Source: a virus
DNA: 64,000 nucleotides
Direction: 5' to 3' (one strand)
IMG/VR virus record: IMGVR_UViG_3300007555_000003
Coordinates: 17,515 to 81,514 of that record
In this document: positions 63,942-64,000 of the stretch, one piece after another
Layout of the letters: every line of letters begins with the position of its first letter
Position numbering within the stretch: the first letter of the stretch is position 1
Program-made: the position numbers and the translations under genes
The notes under the pieces: generated by a model
Databases searched by the model: none
What the model was told of the DNA's origin: nothing
What the model saw: only the letters and a program-made list of their open reading frames with translations

Positions 63942-64000
63942 ATGACAGAACAATCAACTAACAAATCTAAGATTGTACAATTAGACGAATATTTAGCAAA
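63942..64000 (+). CDS. Start of a gene cut by the right edge
   Basis: An ATG at 63942 opens a frame that runs off the window after 19 codons (MTEQSTNKSKIVQLDEYLA). The leader is A-rich (AAAAAACACCAC). It is too short to identify; a replication gene is likely from context. Confidence 0.45.
   Translation, partial: MTEQSTNKSKIVQLDEYLA

Noticed and set aside
1-64000. tRNA genes, insertion sequences, integrase or attachment sites
   Set aside because: I looked for cloverleaf-like stretches, transposase motifs and flanking repeats in the gaps and found none. All gaps are under 150 bases.

Overview
The window is a dense, one-strand stretch of a large T4-related myophage genome. All credible genes read on the plus strand, most are separated by fewer than 50 bases or overlap, and many adjoining pairs share a TAATG stop/start. 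Marker genes are a baseplate set (gp53-, gp27-, gp5-, gp25-, gp6- and probably gp7-like), a gp32-like single-strand binding protein and a gp61-like primase. The DNA is AT-rich. Start codons sit in A-rich leaders and I saw almost no Shine-Dalgarno sequences. The phage bS21 also looks like the Bacteroidetes form. Together these suggest a Bacteroidetes (probably flavobacterial, perhaps marine) host. This is inference; no host gene is present.

Layout: 1-3028 is the 3' part of a collagen-like fibre gene with about 260 Gly-X-Y triplets and a C-terminal S74 chaperone domain. 3177-6616 holds two 2OG-Fe(II) oxygenases and a double-domain glycosyltransferase; one oxygenase carries the active-site pattern of procollagen lysyl hydroxylases. 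6624-22793 is a block of accessory and metabolic genes: ATP-grasp ligase, PolB-type exonuclease, DnaJ, bS21, PhoH, RNase HII, a second glycosyltransferase, class I glutamine amidotransferase, UvdE, dCMP deaminase and many small unknowns. Scattered in it are proteins sharing a short N-terminal motif that resembles the T4 capsid-targeting sequence. 22829-30252 is baseplate hub and spike. 30299-31627 is an S1-domain protein like ribosomal bS1. 31733-33028 is an amidoligase. 33045-60217 is baseplate wedge, very large virion proteins and two tandem collar-type fibres, with a possible spanin. 60255-64000 returns to replication: RuvC-like nuclease, gp32, primase and the start of another gene.

Control signals: four intrinsic terminators; about fifteen copies of a [GA]ATATATA box in the short gaps before genes, interpreted as late promoters, with spacing to the start codon clustering at 4-5 and 23-28 bases; three near-identical ~65-bp intergenic elements (likely early or middle promoters); and four ATTAAAG-type repeats leading into the gp32 start codon, resembling T4 gene 32 autoregulation.

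The most exciting candidate is a phage collagen-modification system: a long collagen fibre whose lysines lie almost only in the X-Lys-Gly position, followed by a tandem glycosyltransferase and an overlapping lysyl-hydroxylase-like gene, repeating as two genes the GT-GT-LH order of animal LH3. Further candidates are co-packaged proteins with a shared targeting peptide, paired phage bS1/bS21 that may redirect translation, and a dispersed amidoligase/ATP-grasp/amidotransferase set.
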